A DNA stretch of 64,000 nt from NCBI GenBank assembly GCA_030015575.1, contig JASDDO010000016.1, positions 66,275,396 through 66,339,395 on the forward strand, written 5' to 3'. A program made the translations under genes and the position numbers. This document shows, in pieces, positions 48,774-59,837 of this stretch (position 1 is the first letter of the stretch; each line of letters starts with the position of its first letter). The notes under the pieces were generated by a model. The model saw only the letters and a list, made by a program, of their open reading frames with translations, made no database searches and had not been told where the DNA came from. The stretch comes from Agapanthus africanus (Eukaryota > Streptophyta > Magnoliopsida > Asparagales > Amaryllidaceae).

Positions 48774-48860
48774 GGGAAACTGGAAACCTAGGGTAACAAT
48801 CTGCCCCTACAGGAAAAGACCAACACGCCCCTGAAAAACGACAAAGAGAGGAGCCTATAC

Positions 48861-48897
48861 GGCCGCGGAACCGCGGCCTAGACCCCCTATTGGCCGC
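48861..48897. other. GC-rich double palindrome in RLG-3
   Basis: GGCCGCGG-AA-CCGCGGCC, then, after about 16 bases, GGCCGCAGATCCGCGGCC. Nearly the same motif pair as in the Copia leaders, but upstream of a TATA box in a different superfamily. Confidence 0.75.
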
Positions 48898-49389
48898 AGA
48901 TCCGCGGCCCTATAGAGGAGTTGGGTCATGGGGTATTGTGGGTTTCCCTGTTTATATTTTTCCTCGTGTTTGAAAACATTAAACTGCACAAAGTCTTCCA
49001 GAATATCTTCAGATTTCTTAGTCCAAGATTGCTTTATTTTCTTCACTTTTGACTTCTATCTCCCTTGAGCTCCGCGCACCCATTGATTCTTGTGCTGCCC
49101 CCCTCGTGCTCTGTGCTTGTCCGAGACACGAATGACCACTGTCATATGTCTTGTCTCTGGAACTGGTACTCGGCACTGGACGGATACGGGTGACCGGAAC
49201 CCGGCTTTTATCTGCTGTCAACAGATGTTCTGTATTTGGCGTAACTGTGGAGATTTTGTCTTCATTTGCAATATTTAAATTGGAAACCTGTACTCTGTAA
49301 ATATGTAAAAAACACGGATTTAAAAGCACCTGCCTATAAACACACGAGCATAAGAATGGGCGGTATAAAATGCAATATTCTGTTATGAA

Positions 49390-51005
49390 CAAATACCCCC
49401 AAACATAACTTTTGCTCGTCCTGAGCAAAACTAATTATTCACAAAAATAAAATCCTAACCGCACTTTCGCAGGGAACGCGATTGCACTGAGCATGTGCAA
49501 CAAGCCGTTAAACCTCTAGGTGTCCCTAGTAGGAGGAGTGTTGTCTCCTGAGGGTTTTCAGCGAATACTACCCACAAAATCCCGTCAAGCTAGTGTTGCG
49601 AAAAAACTTTGATTCAAACCCTAAAGTTTTGTTTCAGAAAATAACAATTCTATGATCCTAAGTCTAGACTATCGAACCCATTATTTTTCACACCTCGCTT
49701 CTTATTTAACTAAAGATTTTATTTGTCTTTACGTGCAATGCAAATAGTGTCGTTAAGTTCCAGAAGGATCGATTAAAGTCATCATGTCACACAATAAAGC
49801 CCAGATAAAAATTTTAAAAGGATCACATAAGTTTTGTAAAGAGTTAAGTATTTTTCAAGTTTCGTTTTCCAGTAAAGTTTCAACTTCAGAATTTCTATCT
49901 TCCCAAACAGGAAACTAGGTCTTATTTTTCACTCCATCTTTTTCTTGTTTTCATTTCATACACACCTCTGTGAACATGCAATAGTCTTTATCATAGAATA
50001 AAACCTTCATATCTCCGCTAGAAATATATTTTTTTATAAAAACCTGTCTTTTGTCAAGATTATTCTCACACAAAGAACCGTTAGGAATTTTAACTCGGAG
50101 AGAACACTTGCTTGACTTTGTTTTAATCTGGACTTTCTAGGCTTCTTAACGAGCTTTGGGCCAATGCACCCAAACCAGTTGGCTTTAGAGCATTAGGTGT
50201 AGAGACACCCCAGCGGACTTAATTACTCAAGTTACCTAGGCCCAAAAACAAAAGACAATTTAGCGTGAAGATCATGATGATTCAATGCGAACGGAGATAT
50301 AACCGGCAGTTCAGTTATTTTTTGGATAAAAGACGTGTTTTAGTGGGTTAGGTGTGTAATCATTCCAATCAAGTTCCAGATGGGTTATTTTTCAGAATTA
50401 GCTCCAATTAAGGCATCAATATCATTCCTTCATTTTCGCTTCACTTCATAAACTATTCTTGATATTACTTATTTCAGAACAAACCTATTTGATCCTCAGA
50501 AAATCATTTATCCATTTAAAAGTTTTTAGACATAATTTCCAAAACTCACGACACGTGTAGTGTGATGTAAATACGTATATCAGCTATAGTTAACTTCAAA
50601 GGAGAGTTATCTTTCAGGTTTTCAAAATCTAAAAATAAGATTTAGTTATTCTTATCTTATCAAACAAAACCGTCGAAATGTTGAATCTGAGTTCTCCCAC
50701 TAGCTAACTTGACAAAGTTTTTATAATTTTTGTTAAATTTTCGATTTTTGTGGGTTTTTAATAAGGTATGTAAATGCAAAATATACAAATGAATGCGAAG
50801 GAAGAAAGCTTACCGAGCACACCCCCAAACTTAAACTTGACAGTGCCCTCACCGTCAGGCTACACCAAGAGGTTCAAAATTGTCGGTGCTCTCCAAAAGA
50901 AAATTTTATACAAAAATAAAATAAAAAAAAGAAAACCAAAAATATATACACAAAAAGGTTCCCCCCAAACTTAAGTGAAACAGTGTTTCCACTGTTAAGC
51001 GTTGA
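49390..51005 (-). other. Untranslated region with three hairpin plus G-run modules (RLG-3)
   Basis: On the minus strand: ACAGTG-GAAA-CACTGT then AAGTTTGGGGGG (about 50963-50992); GACGGTG/CACTGTC then AAGTTTGGGGG (about 50820-50865); TTTTGCTC/GAGCAAAA then TATGTTTGGGGG (about 49393-49432). The DNA between is AT-rich with no supportable gene. Confidence 0.6.
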
Positions 51006-51301
51006 AGTTCAGGAATAGGGGGAAAAGAACAGTATCAAGCTATACAGGGCCTTACACAGGCCAAAGGTGAGCACCAACCATTCAAAGATCTTATCGTAAT
51101 AAAGCAGTGGCTGGTGAAAGAATACGGAGAGGTAAGAAATGGAGAATATGCGAGACCGTATGGAGAGAGAAGTGGGATACGGTCTCGGTATATGAGAAGA
51201 ATGGCGGAAGGGAGAAAGAAGTGGAATACGAACTTGAGGGTGGAAATGGATTGAATAAATTAGTACAATCTGTAATGATCGATGTGAAAAGATGGATTGT
51301 A

Positions 51302-52063
51302 CTAATCTATCAATATGGCGCGAAATTGGGTCAAATCCCTCAAGATTCGTGAGAAACCATGGGTACGCCGAACTCGGTAAACCAGACACAGGAAGTGAAA
51401 ATGATACGGTTTCTTGCAATGTCGGGACGATGGAAAGGATGGGGGAAGTGATTGAGGAAGGGTATCGGTTAAGGGTTCTGGAGGGTGTACACAGTCAATG
51501 ACAGGGACAGGATGAATTAGAAAATCCGACTCATCAAGAAAAACTGGTTCATCCTTAAAAATATCCTCAAAATTTTCTCCAAAATTCAGCACATCCATGC
51601 ATTTATCCTTAAAATCCAGACGCATGTGGGGTTCAGGAAAAACATTTAATGACTCAGGATGATGAATTGGAGAGAAAAACTCTGCCAAATCTACAGGTTC
51701 ATCATCCAAAATATTCCCGGTGTCAATATCCTCAATCAAGTGAAAATCATTATTCTCGGACACCTCAACAAAAGCATGGATATTAATCAATTCAGGTTCT
51801 AGAGTGGAGGTGCAGAGGTCAAAAGGATGGGGTGTGATTTCACTCGAAAAGGACCCTTCACAATCGGGCAAATCAAACACTACAAAGTCACACAGCTCAT
51901 TATCTGTTCTATCTTTAATCAATGATTCGTTTGGGACACTTGATAGACTTTCAACACAGGTGTTGTGGGATTCAATTTGAAATGGGTAGGTTTGATTTGG
52001 AAGGGGGTACGGCACACTCTCTCCACTCAAATTCTCAATATGTCCCACCGTCTCATCATACAT
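51302..52063 (-). CDS. Unrecognised acidic open frame in the RLG-3 relic (253 aa)
   Basis: A 253-codon frame starting MYDETVGHIENLSGES. It is rich in Asp, Glu, Pro and Ser (for example FVVFDLPDCEG and NILDDEPVDLAEFF), has no clear membrane segment or enzyme motif, and changes to a basic/aromatic tail near its end. I do not recognise a family. It lies upstream, on the same strand, of the hairpin plus G-run region, the place where Tat-type elements can carry an additional frame; it could equally be the decayed end of another retroelement protein. Codon-level evidence for function cannot be judged from one copy. Confidence 0.4.
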   Translation of the reverse strand: MYDETVGHIENLSGESVPYPLPNQTYPFQIESHNTCVESLSSVPNESLIKDRTDNELCDFVVFDLPDCEGSFSSEITPHPFDLCTSTLEPELINIHAFVEVSENNDFHLIEDIDTGNILDDEPVDLAEFFSPIHHPESLNVFPEPHMRLDFKDKCMDVLNFGENFEDIFKDEPVFLDESDFLIHPVPVIDCVHPPEPLTDTLPQSLPPSFPSSRHCKKPYHFHFLCLVYRVRRTHGFSRILRDLTQFRAILID

Positions 52064-52118
52064 TGGAAAATTAGGAGCTAGTTGGAAACTAGCTACAGGG
52101 TCAGTAGATTATATGAGG

Positions 52119-54335
52119 TGTAGGGTTCCTAGGCACTCTAATGGAGCCTCACAAGGCATCAACCATGCCAATTTCTAAATTTACGGTGCCGAGAAACCCT
52201 AGACTACGGATCGTTAACTAGATATTTAGGCGAAACGAGCAAGTAAACGGAATATAGCTAAAGGGAAGGGGCTACAACCTTTGTAGATCTGGTCCTCCAC
52301 CTCCTAGGCTCCGTGATGAAGTCCTCTCCGCTGTCCAAATCGAACCATGGCTCTAGCGTCGGCTTCATCGGAGAAAAAGCGGGCTAGGTCATCGACGACG
52401 ATGCCGAAGATGATCTACGTCGAGGAATCGCTAGATCAAGCTCCAACTTCACCAAGTCAAGAAAACTTGTGAAGGAAACACCCTATACTACTTGGCAAGA
52501 GGTAGAGGATGAAGAAATAGGAAGTGGGTAGACTTTAGATTTGGATTTCTCACACTTTTTCATCAATCACTATTGATGTAGCAAGCTTTCTTCTCATGAA
52601 AGAAGAAGATGATGAAGAAGAAGAAGATATGATAAGTTATATAAATTAGATAAATAAATCAATACTTATCATTTACCAACCCTTGGTTAAGTGTAGAGAA
52701 TGTACTATGGTTAGTTCATATGGTTAGGGTTAAGCATGAGACAAGAATGGTGACTTAGTCAAAGTTTCATGAATGTTCAACTAAAAACAAATAAAGCCAC
52801 CATTCATCTTTCTCTTTTCCAAAATGAATAAGATAAATAAATAGATAAATAAGCAAATGGAAAAACAAAACCCTAACCATTAGTTTAACTATGGTACATT
52901 CTTTACACTAACCCTAGCTTGCATGTATCATCAAACATGATACAATCTTGTGCACAAAAGTATATCACATATACAACTTGTGCATTTCAAGTGAGAAAAT
53001 CCATTTAAAGTGAACCAATACTAGTTAATGCAAAGTAATATATCAGATATATAATTATACATCAAATCATTAAATCAACACTTGATTTAACGATCCGGCC
53101 ATGTCGCATATAACCGGCTAGTATCCAATGTATCGGCTTATCGAGTCAATCCTTGATTCGATAACTAGGTTATATCGCATAAAACATTCGATACATTCAT
53201 CGCGAGAATAGAATACGGTATCACATACACGCATTATTCTCGGTCCTGCACATATCTCATATGCGCTCCTATTTCGTTTCGCTTGAGCCAGGAAACCTCT
53301 GTGTAGGACTCTAAAGACTCGTCAATACGCCGGCAGCAGATGATGATCATATCAAACACCCACAAGCCGCAAGCGGTCTGCTAAACGTAACGGCCACTCG
53401 GGTATTGAGCGATCAGAAGATTGACGAGCAAGCCCGCTCACACTCCTGTGAATCCAACCAGTAACACTTACCGTACAGTCCGGTCTGTTCGTCTGATATG
53501 TCGCATATCTCGCCTAGGTGTTGTAAACGTCAGACCCCAATAGCTCGATAAGTCATGCTGACGTGAAGTCCATGACATGTGTGAAACTACTGATAACTCT
53601 TACCAGTATATCACTGCAACCCTAGCCAGGGATTTCCTGTTATGGCCAGTCGAGCATAGCGCAACATCAACCCCCAATACCGGGAGAGACGAATCCCCTC
53701 CTATCGCTCATTGCCTCCATATGAATCGGGACTGTACCCAATAACCACCTGTTTGCACAACTCAGTAGAGCCGTGGTAGGATGGAAATCAAAGCAAAGTG
53801 GGAGACACACAAGACTCTATGACGATCTCGGGTCAACAGACTAAGCTATACCAGTGTCACCAGAGAACTACCATCTGACGTGAGGTATAATACCATCTGG
53901 GAGTTCTCGGCGAGTCCGTTCAGTGTACCCAGTCTCCACTGAGCACCCGCATACCATCTCTGATGTCAAACACCAATGGATATGGGATCATCCATCGCCC
54001 ATCGCATGGGTCGAGAAGATATACGCTAGTCTACTCTGAAATATCGATGCCCCGTCTCGATATTCCCTCGACTAGGAACATTGAAGGATGTACTCATAGA
54101 CTATCCATGCCCCACTAGTATGATCTGCATCACAGTCCTGGAAGTCGAGTACTCATCCTAAGGGCTTTATCAGCATGTAACAGAGAGACGGAAAGTATAC
54201 ACGTTAAGATAAAGAGCAACCAGATAGCGTACTATCATGTCGAGCAAGAAAGTCCTACCTATATATGTCCCAGCATCCACTACAATATACATCCAATGTA
54301 CAGTAATGGCCTCTAGGGCATACATATAACTAACA
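52119..54335 (-). repeat. 3' LTR of Copia I-3
   Basis: 2217 bp. Minus strand starts TGTTAGTTATATGTATGCCC and ends GGAACCCTACA. The inverted-repeat array is recognisable near 53086-53240 despite divergence. Confidence 0.92.
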
Positions 54336-54348
54336 ATCTCCCACTTGC
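54336..54348 (-). promoter_or_regulatory. Polypurine tract of Copia I-3
   Basis: GCAAGTGGGAGAT on the minus strand next to the 3' LTR. Confidence 0.85.
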
Positions 54349-54359
54349 ACTAGGGCCAT

Positions 54360-57128
54360 CTGTAGCAGTGGTTGCAGTATCACATACTCAACCATCACCT
54401 AAAAGTCTCTCTTTGGGAAAAGGCCTTCGTAAGTGGATCCGCCGTGTTGTCCTCTGAGTTTACTCTCCTAACCTCGATCAACCTGGAGATCAACTATCTC
54501 CATGATCAGGTGATGCTGCCTCAGAATTTGTCTGGGTCACTGATGGGACCAGGGTTCCAGGGCCGAAGCCACACTTCCATTGTCATACAATGGCAGGAAC
54601 CTAGTTCATCTTATGAACCAATATACACCCAAACTGCCTCTTTTGTAGTATCTTTAATAGCGATGTTACCAGCCTTTATCGTCTAGTTTGCCACGGTATC
54701 GAGCTTGGAACTCTTCCAACATACCGTCCCTTTACTGAGGGTAAAGACAGTGCCTGTGACTGACATTCAGTCGTCTTTATCACCCTGGAACTCTTCCAAT
54801 GATTCTCCCCAGGATCGATTGATACCATCTCACTACATCTAGTGAGAATCCTAGCATCCAATTACATCTATCTCATAGATGAAAACTCAGGATTTAGGAG
54901 GTATCACTTTGATCCTATTTAAAGAATCCTTGTGATAATAGGAGATTGACCGATCGTAGTATAGGAAACTCTTTTCCTATCAAGAGTATGTTGTCTACGT
55001 ACAATACGAAGATGACCACCTTACTCTCTACTACCCTTTTGTATATACAAGGTTCGTCTACCATTTTGATGAAGTCAAACACTTTGACTATCACATCAAA
55101 ACAGACGTTCCAACTCCGCGATGCCTGCTTCATTATGTAAAGCAACTTGCACACGTTTCCGCTGCTCCCACTGTTTACGAAGACCTCTGGCTGTGTTCTT
55201 ATAGACGTTCTCTTCTAAATCAGTATTTAGAAAAGCAGTCAGGGCACCCAACCACCAGATATCGCAGTCATGGTATGTAGCAATGTTAAGTATGATCCGG
55301 ATGGACTTAAGCATAGTCACTTGGAAAAGGTTTCATCATTATCCATGCCTGGTTGATGACTAAAACCTTTAATAAGCCTAGCTTTGAAAGTCTCAACTTT
55401 TCCATCTACACCAAGTAATCTTCTCAAGATATACTTGCTCCTGATGGGGATTTAACCCTTCAGATATAGCAACCAAAGTCCATACTTTGCTGGTGTACAT
55501 GGATTCTATCTCAGATCGCTAAGCATCCAGCCATTCTTACAGAGTCCCTACTCTTGATGGCCTACTCGAAACTAGTTGGGTCATCATCTCATGATGCATT
55601 CCTTGCTTCCACTGTCATCGAGAAACCGAGGTATCTCTCAGGCGGATGAGGAACCCTACTAGATCGGCGGAGAGGCTGAAGTTCATCGGGAACTATAGAA
55701 TCTTATGGTTCTGTCAAATCATCAACTGCAGTTTTGTATAGCTGGAACCTTTCCAGTTCTACAGAACTGATCCTGCCTCGATCTTGTCCGGATTTTGCTT
55801 TAAACATAGGCCGGACAACCCCAAATCTTAACTCGCTTAAGAGATGGGTTCTTCCCATACCATATCTCATATGGAGTGGTAGGCACTGATTTGATTCAAA
55901 CCTAATTCAATAGGTATGCAGCTTCTCAAGTGCATAACTCCAAAAGGAAATAGGTAACTCAGTAATACTCATCATAGAGCACATCATATCTAATATTATG
56001 CAATTGCTCCGCCCTGATACACCGTTGTGCTGTGGTGTATTCAGAGGAGTAACACTGAGAGAAAATCTCATTCTCCTTTAGAATAGTCCAGGAATTCTAT
56101 GCACAAGTATTCTCCTCCCTGATCTTATCATAGGACATAATACTTATACCCGTATTTTGGTTCTCTACTTCAAACTTATATTCTGTGAATATCTCAAAAG
56201 GTTCGGACTTATGTTTCAACAGGAACATATGACTGAATCTTGAGAGATTATCAGAGAATATAATGAAGTATGATGAACCAATCCTGGCATGTGTAGACAG
56301 GAGACTTTACATACATCATCATGTATCAGTCCCAAGAGTTTACTAACTCTTTCTCTGTTTCTAATAAACAGAGCTATGGTCATCTAATCTTTGTGACATG
56401 ACTGGCAAGTTTCACAAGATGTAAATTCAAACTGATTTAAATATGCATCTAAAATGTAACTTCAGCCAGTCGGGTCGCATTGATGTGACCTAGTCTACAA
56501 TGCCTCAAGAAGGATTCGTTCATTTCTGAACTCTTCCTCTTGTGTGTGTTCTGTATAAAAGGAACTACAGTTTGATTTAGAACGTCAATGCTTTTAGATA
56601 ACGTGCCTGAACCGATCAACTTTGGATATAGGAAATGTTCAAAACATTATCCAACAATACAAAATTATATCCTTCTTTACTAATAAAGAGACTGATATGA
56701 TTTTGTATATCAGGTTCGGTATCTAATAGCATTTGTCCAGAATCAATATACCGGTAATACAGGGTGACAGTGGCCAACAGACTTGGCTGCAACACTTGCC
56801 CCATTTTCTGTCTCATGAAACTTATCACCCGTTCTCAGTTTTTCTACCCTTTTGTAGCCCTATGTAACAGATTACATATATGGTATCCTGATCCGGTATC
56901 ATATACCCAAGATGCAGAGGATACTGAGAAACAGTTCTGTTTAACGAACACACCCGAAGAAGATGCATCATATGCACTTTCTTCGTTTGGGCGGCATAGG
57001 AATTCTGGTATTCCCCTATTTCCTGCTCTGTCTTATAACAATTATAAGTTGGAGCGGGACCAACGTTCCCCAGCTCAGTATAACAAGCGGGTTCGGTCAA
57101 TACATCCATATTATTATCTTGATTAAGG
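54360..57128 (-). pseudogene. Copia pol relic of I-3, no Gag recognised
   Basis: Same organisation as I-1 and I-2: stub, protease-like end, integrase, reverse transcriptase (ASRSWNVCFDVIVKVFDFIK and LYVDNILLIGKEFP are visible) and RNase H remains. Many breaks. Confidence 0.85.
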
Positions 57129-59837
57129 CGTGATATGGTCGCTACCTGGAGAGCGAGAGAAGAAAACACTCTGCGTGCGCTCTTGCAAGATCAGATTGGT
57201 TATATATTTTATCTAATCAGGATGGCTCCCACTGTTTTTATCAAATCTTCCTTCAAACCTTAAAAGGAAAGACTAGCCGGGATTAATTACACTCTACAAG
57301 TTCGCCAATCTTTCAGCCAGGCCAGTGTCGGTACTTTGAGGGAGGTTCCCCGTGCTTTCGCACGGACCTAATTACTGTAAACCTCGCTTTCCGAGAGGCG
57401 TAACCCTGTTGACACCTTTCTAGACACCTACTTGATCGGCTAATTGTAAAGTGCAAAACTCTCCCAGGAGTAACAATTACTCGCAGTGGGTATCGGGATC
57501 CAACTATCATATAGAAGGTATGCAATCTCATTGCAAATTTCAACACTTGAAACTCCCGATAAAGGTTTTTACCCCTAGCACCTATGACCTTAACTATGGT
57601 CAACAAATCATAAGTACTAGTCAAGTTCTACCCGTCATTTCGTGATTAATTAGACCCACCCACATGACCCTTAACTAAGGTCAACAAAGTCACGCGACTG
57701 TCCTAACTAATCGCATCATATACGGTGTAGAAAGACATCACTTAGCTACCGTACACTGTGCCTTGACTATGGTCAACAAACACAGCACGAATACTAAGTA
57801 CTCTACTTCCTAAAATGACGGAGGGTTGCGAATGGTTTTTGTGAAAACCTTTAACGCTTTGAACTTGATCTCGTTGCGGAATCAAAAGGTTTTAAATGGA
57901 ATGTTTTTGATGTTTTTTTTCTAGTTTTGCTAAAGGGGTCACTCCCGGTGAAGGGATCGTCGGCCCTTTCCTCGTCGAATGAGGTGTGGGATATATCATA
58001 TATATCACTGTGCAAAACAGAAACTATAGAAGCAATCAAAAGACAAACCGAGAGTTGTAGCATCTGCCAGTTATTGCTAAAGGAGTCACTCCCGGTGAAG
58101 GAATCTCGGTCCTTTCCTTATCGAATAAGGTGCTGGATGTTCTACAAGGAACACCGCGATGCAAAGCAAGAACTGTAGCTACCTGTTTTTATTTTGAAAT
58201 TCGATTCCACAACATCAATTAGGTTTATTTTCTTTCATTAATCTCATTAATGAATATCCCATCATTTAAATTACCTAAACATCACAGATAAATATGACTT
58301 ACACTTATGACATCCGCATTCGCCTCGATGTCCCCTCGTGCACCGTTAGGTTAGGTAACTAACGGCAGAGCGGGGCAGGGCTAGCGCGGGTGTAAAATAT
58401 AAGTAACGTCTATATAATATATCATATATACTATATATTATATCTATCACGGAACATCACATGATCACATCACAGATAACGCAGCAGAAAATATCATATG
58501 ATATATTGGATATACTAGGACGTCCGTGTTTTCAATACGAGCCAGTATAAAACACGAATTCCACGGTCGTGATGAATAGCCCATCCCACACCCCTATACC
58601 CCTACGAGAGCGGCAAGCAACCCTACCAATTCTAGGGTTAGAAGACCTAGACTCGACTCCTCGAGTTGGTCTCCCACTGGACCCCAGAACCCGGTTACTT
58701 GTGCTCCCCTCCTTGGGTCTATCCTAATGCGGAAAAGTAAATAATATACAAATGGTGAAAACATCCGCAACCTGGAAGTGCCCCAATAAAAGAATATTAC
58801 ATACAAGTTTTTACATGAATGAAAATGAAAAAACACTCATCTCACATAAAAAAAAACCACGGCTATTCAAACACGACGATCCAATATAACATATCCAGCA
58901 ACACATAACATCACATGTCATCAACGTAAGTAAATATGCGCATCCCAATTGTCGTTGACATATAGCAACGAAACCGGCGATATCACATATTACACTTACG
59001 GTCACAGAAAAGAAAGTGTAAAACTACAACAAATGGAATCCGCAACCTCTTTAGATATCGCATGCCTAATCAAATGAATTCCTTAGACATCGCCTAATAA
59101 TTATAAACCCCGCATTTTAGTCTCATTATCAAAAACTCTTTTCAATGTCAAGTCGGGCAATTCAAAAGGATTCCCGACATTCTGATCGAATGCTCGTCGC
59201 AAACTTCAGTAGACGGCCGCACCCCCGATGCCGTCGACGAAGTTCACCAAGGCGGAACACCAATACCGCGAGCACCCGAACGGATGCTTTCGGCGACGGG
59301 GTTCTCCTACAGTCACTTGGTCGGGGCAATGGAGTGAGGCTGTCTATTAAGTTTACCCGGCGAGTATCCGCGTACGCTACGTGATTGCTACGGACTTTTG
59401 ATCACATCAAAATTCCGTGGCAACCGATCAAGTGAGACTAAAGTGCTATGTTTATAACATTCATTCAGTTATCACATAACTTTTTGTGAATTCCAATTGT
59501 TGTATCACATTCCGGATAAACAGAAAATGTTAAACTTTCCGATTGAACATTCGAACACCCAAGTTTTCCCGAAACAGCTCAACACAAGAAATAAGTCTAA
59601 CAACATTCAGTTCGTGCCTCAGTACCAACGGTCCAGCCGTAGAAGGGTCAAGCCAACGCCTCACATGTGGCACGCCATACTACCCCAAACCCGAAGGTTC
59701 AAAGGGCAGTTCAAGACGGTCACATAATCGAGTTAAGGTTTGTTGTCTTCTAGAGGGTCCATCGCGTTACTTGCACTACTTAGAACGTCGTTAAACTACG
59801 GAAAAATCCAACACTTGGAAATTTCCCGACAGGGGAA
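57129..59837 (-). other. Leader of Copia I-3 (partial)
   Basis: Minus-strand order as in I-2: CT-rich tract ending CAG (57146-57148), GAAA tetraloop hairpin CCGTGC/GCACGG (57350-57365), three TTGAC hairpins (57580-57790), GGTTTT/AAAACC hairpin (57834-57849), the tandem block of about 145 bp, and CCGTTAG/CTAACGG (58343-58365). The part nearest the primer-binding site lies beyond the II-2 insertion. No gene. Confidence 0.75.
57580..57849 (-). other. Hairpin module in the leader of I-3
   Basis: Minus strand: lead hairpin, then cores TTGTTGACCATAGTCAAGG, TTGTTGACCTTAGTTAAGG and TTGTTGACCATAGTTAAGG. Outer stems: CTGTG/CACAG for copy 1, CGTGAC/GTCATG for copy 2 and CTTATGA/TCATAGG for copy 3, paired throughout when G-T is allowed. 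Confidence 0.75.

Larger units (their letters stand above)
47640..52118 (-). mobile_element. Tat/Ogre-like Gypsy relic (RLG-3), minus strand
   Basis: Assignment rests on several minus-strand signs. Three copies of a hairpin followed by AAGTTTGGGGG or a near variant (about 51000, 50850 and 49410) resemble the post-pol region of Tat/Athila-type Gypsy elements. A TATAAATA box near 48765 precedes a CT-rich transcribed-leader-like region, as in an LTR promoter. An additional open frame lies at 51302-52063. No pol domain is visible. LTR limits could not be fixed. Copia I-3 inserted at 52119 cuts it. Confidence 0.4.
52119..59837 (-). mobile_element. Copia element I-3 (family I), old, cut by II-2
   Basis: Minus-strand family I Copia: 3' LTR 52119-54335, purine tract from 54336, decayed pol, the family I stub (MDVLTEPACYTELGN), and part of the long leader up to 59837, where plus-strand Copia II-2 interrupts it. 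Its 5' LTR is not in the window. TGAGG before 52119 is a candidate target duplication. Many breaks; no Gag recognised. Confidence 0.9.

Noticed and set aside
49018-49428. 136-residue minus-strand frame
   Set aside because: Overlaps the presumed LTR or untranslated part of RLG-3 and shows no domain; likely chance.
50774-50974. Lys-rich 66-residue plus-strand frame
   Set aside because: AT-rich untranslated DNA antisense to the relic; composition effect.
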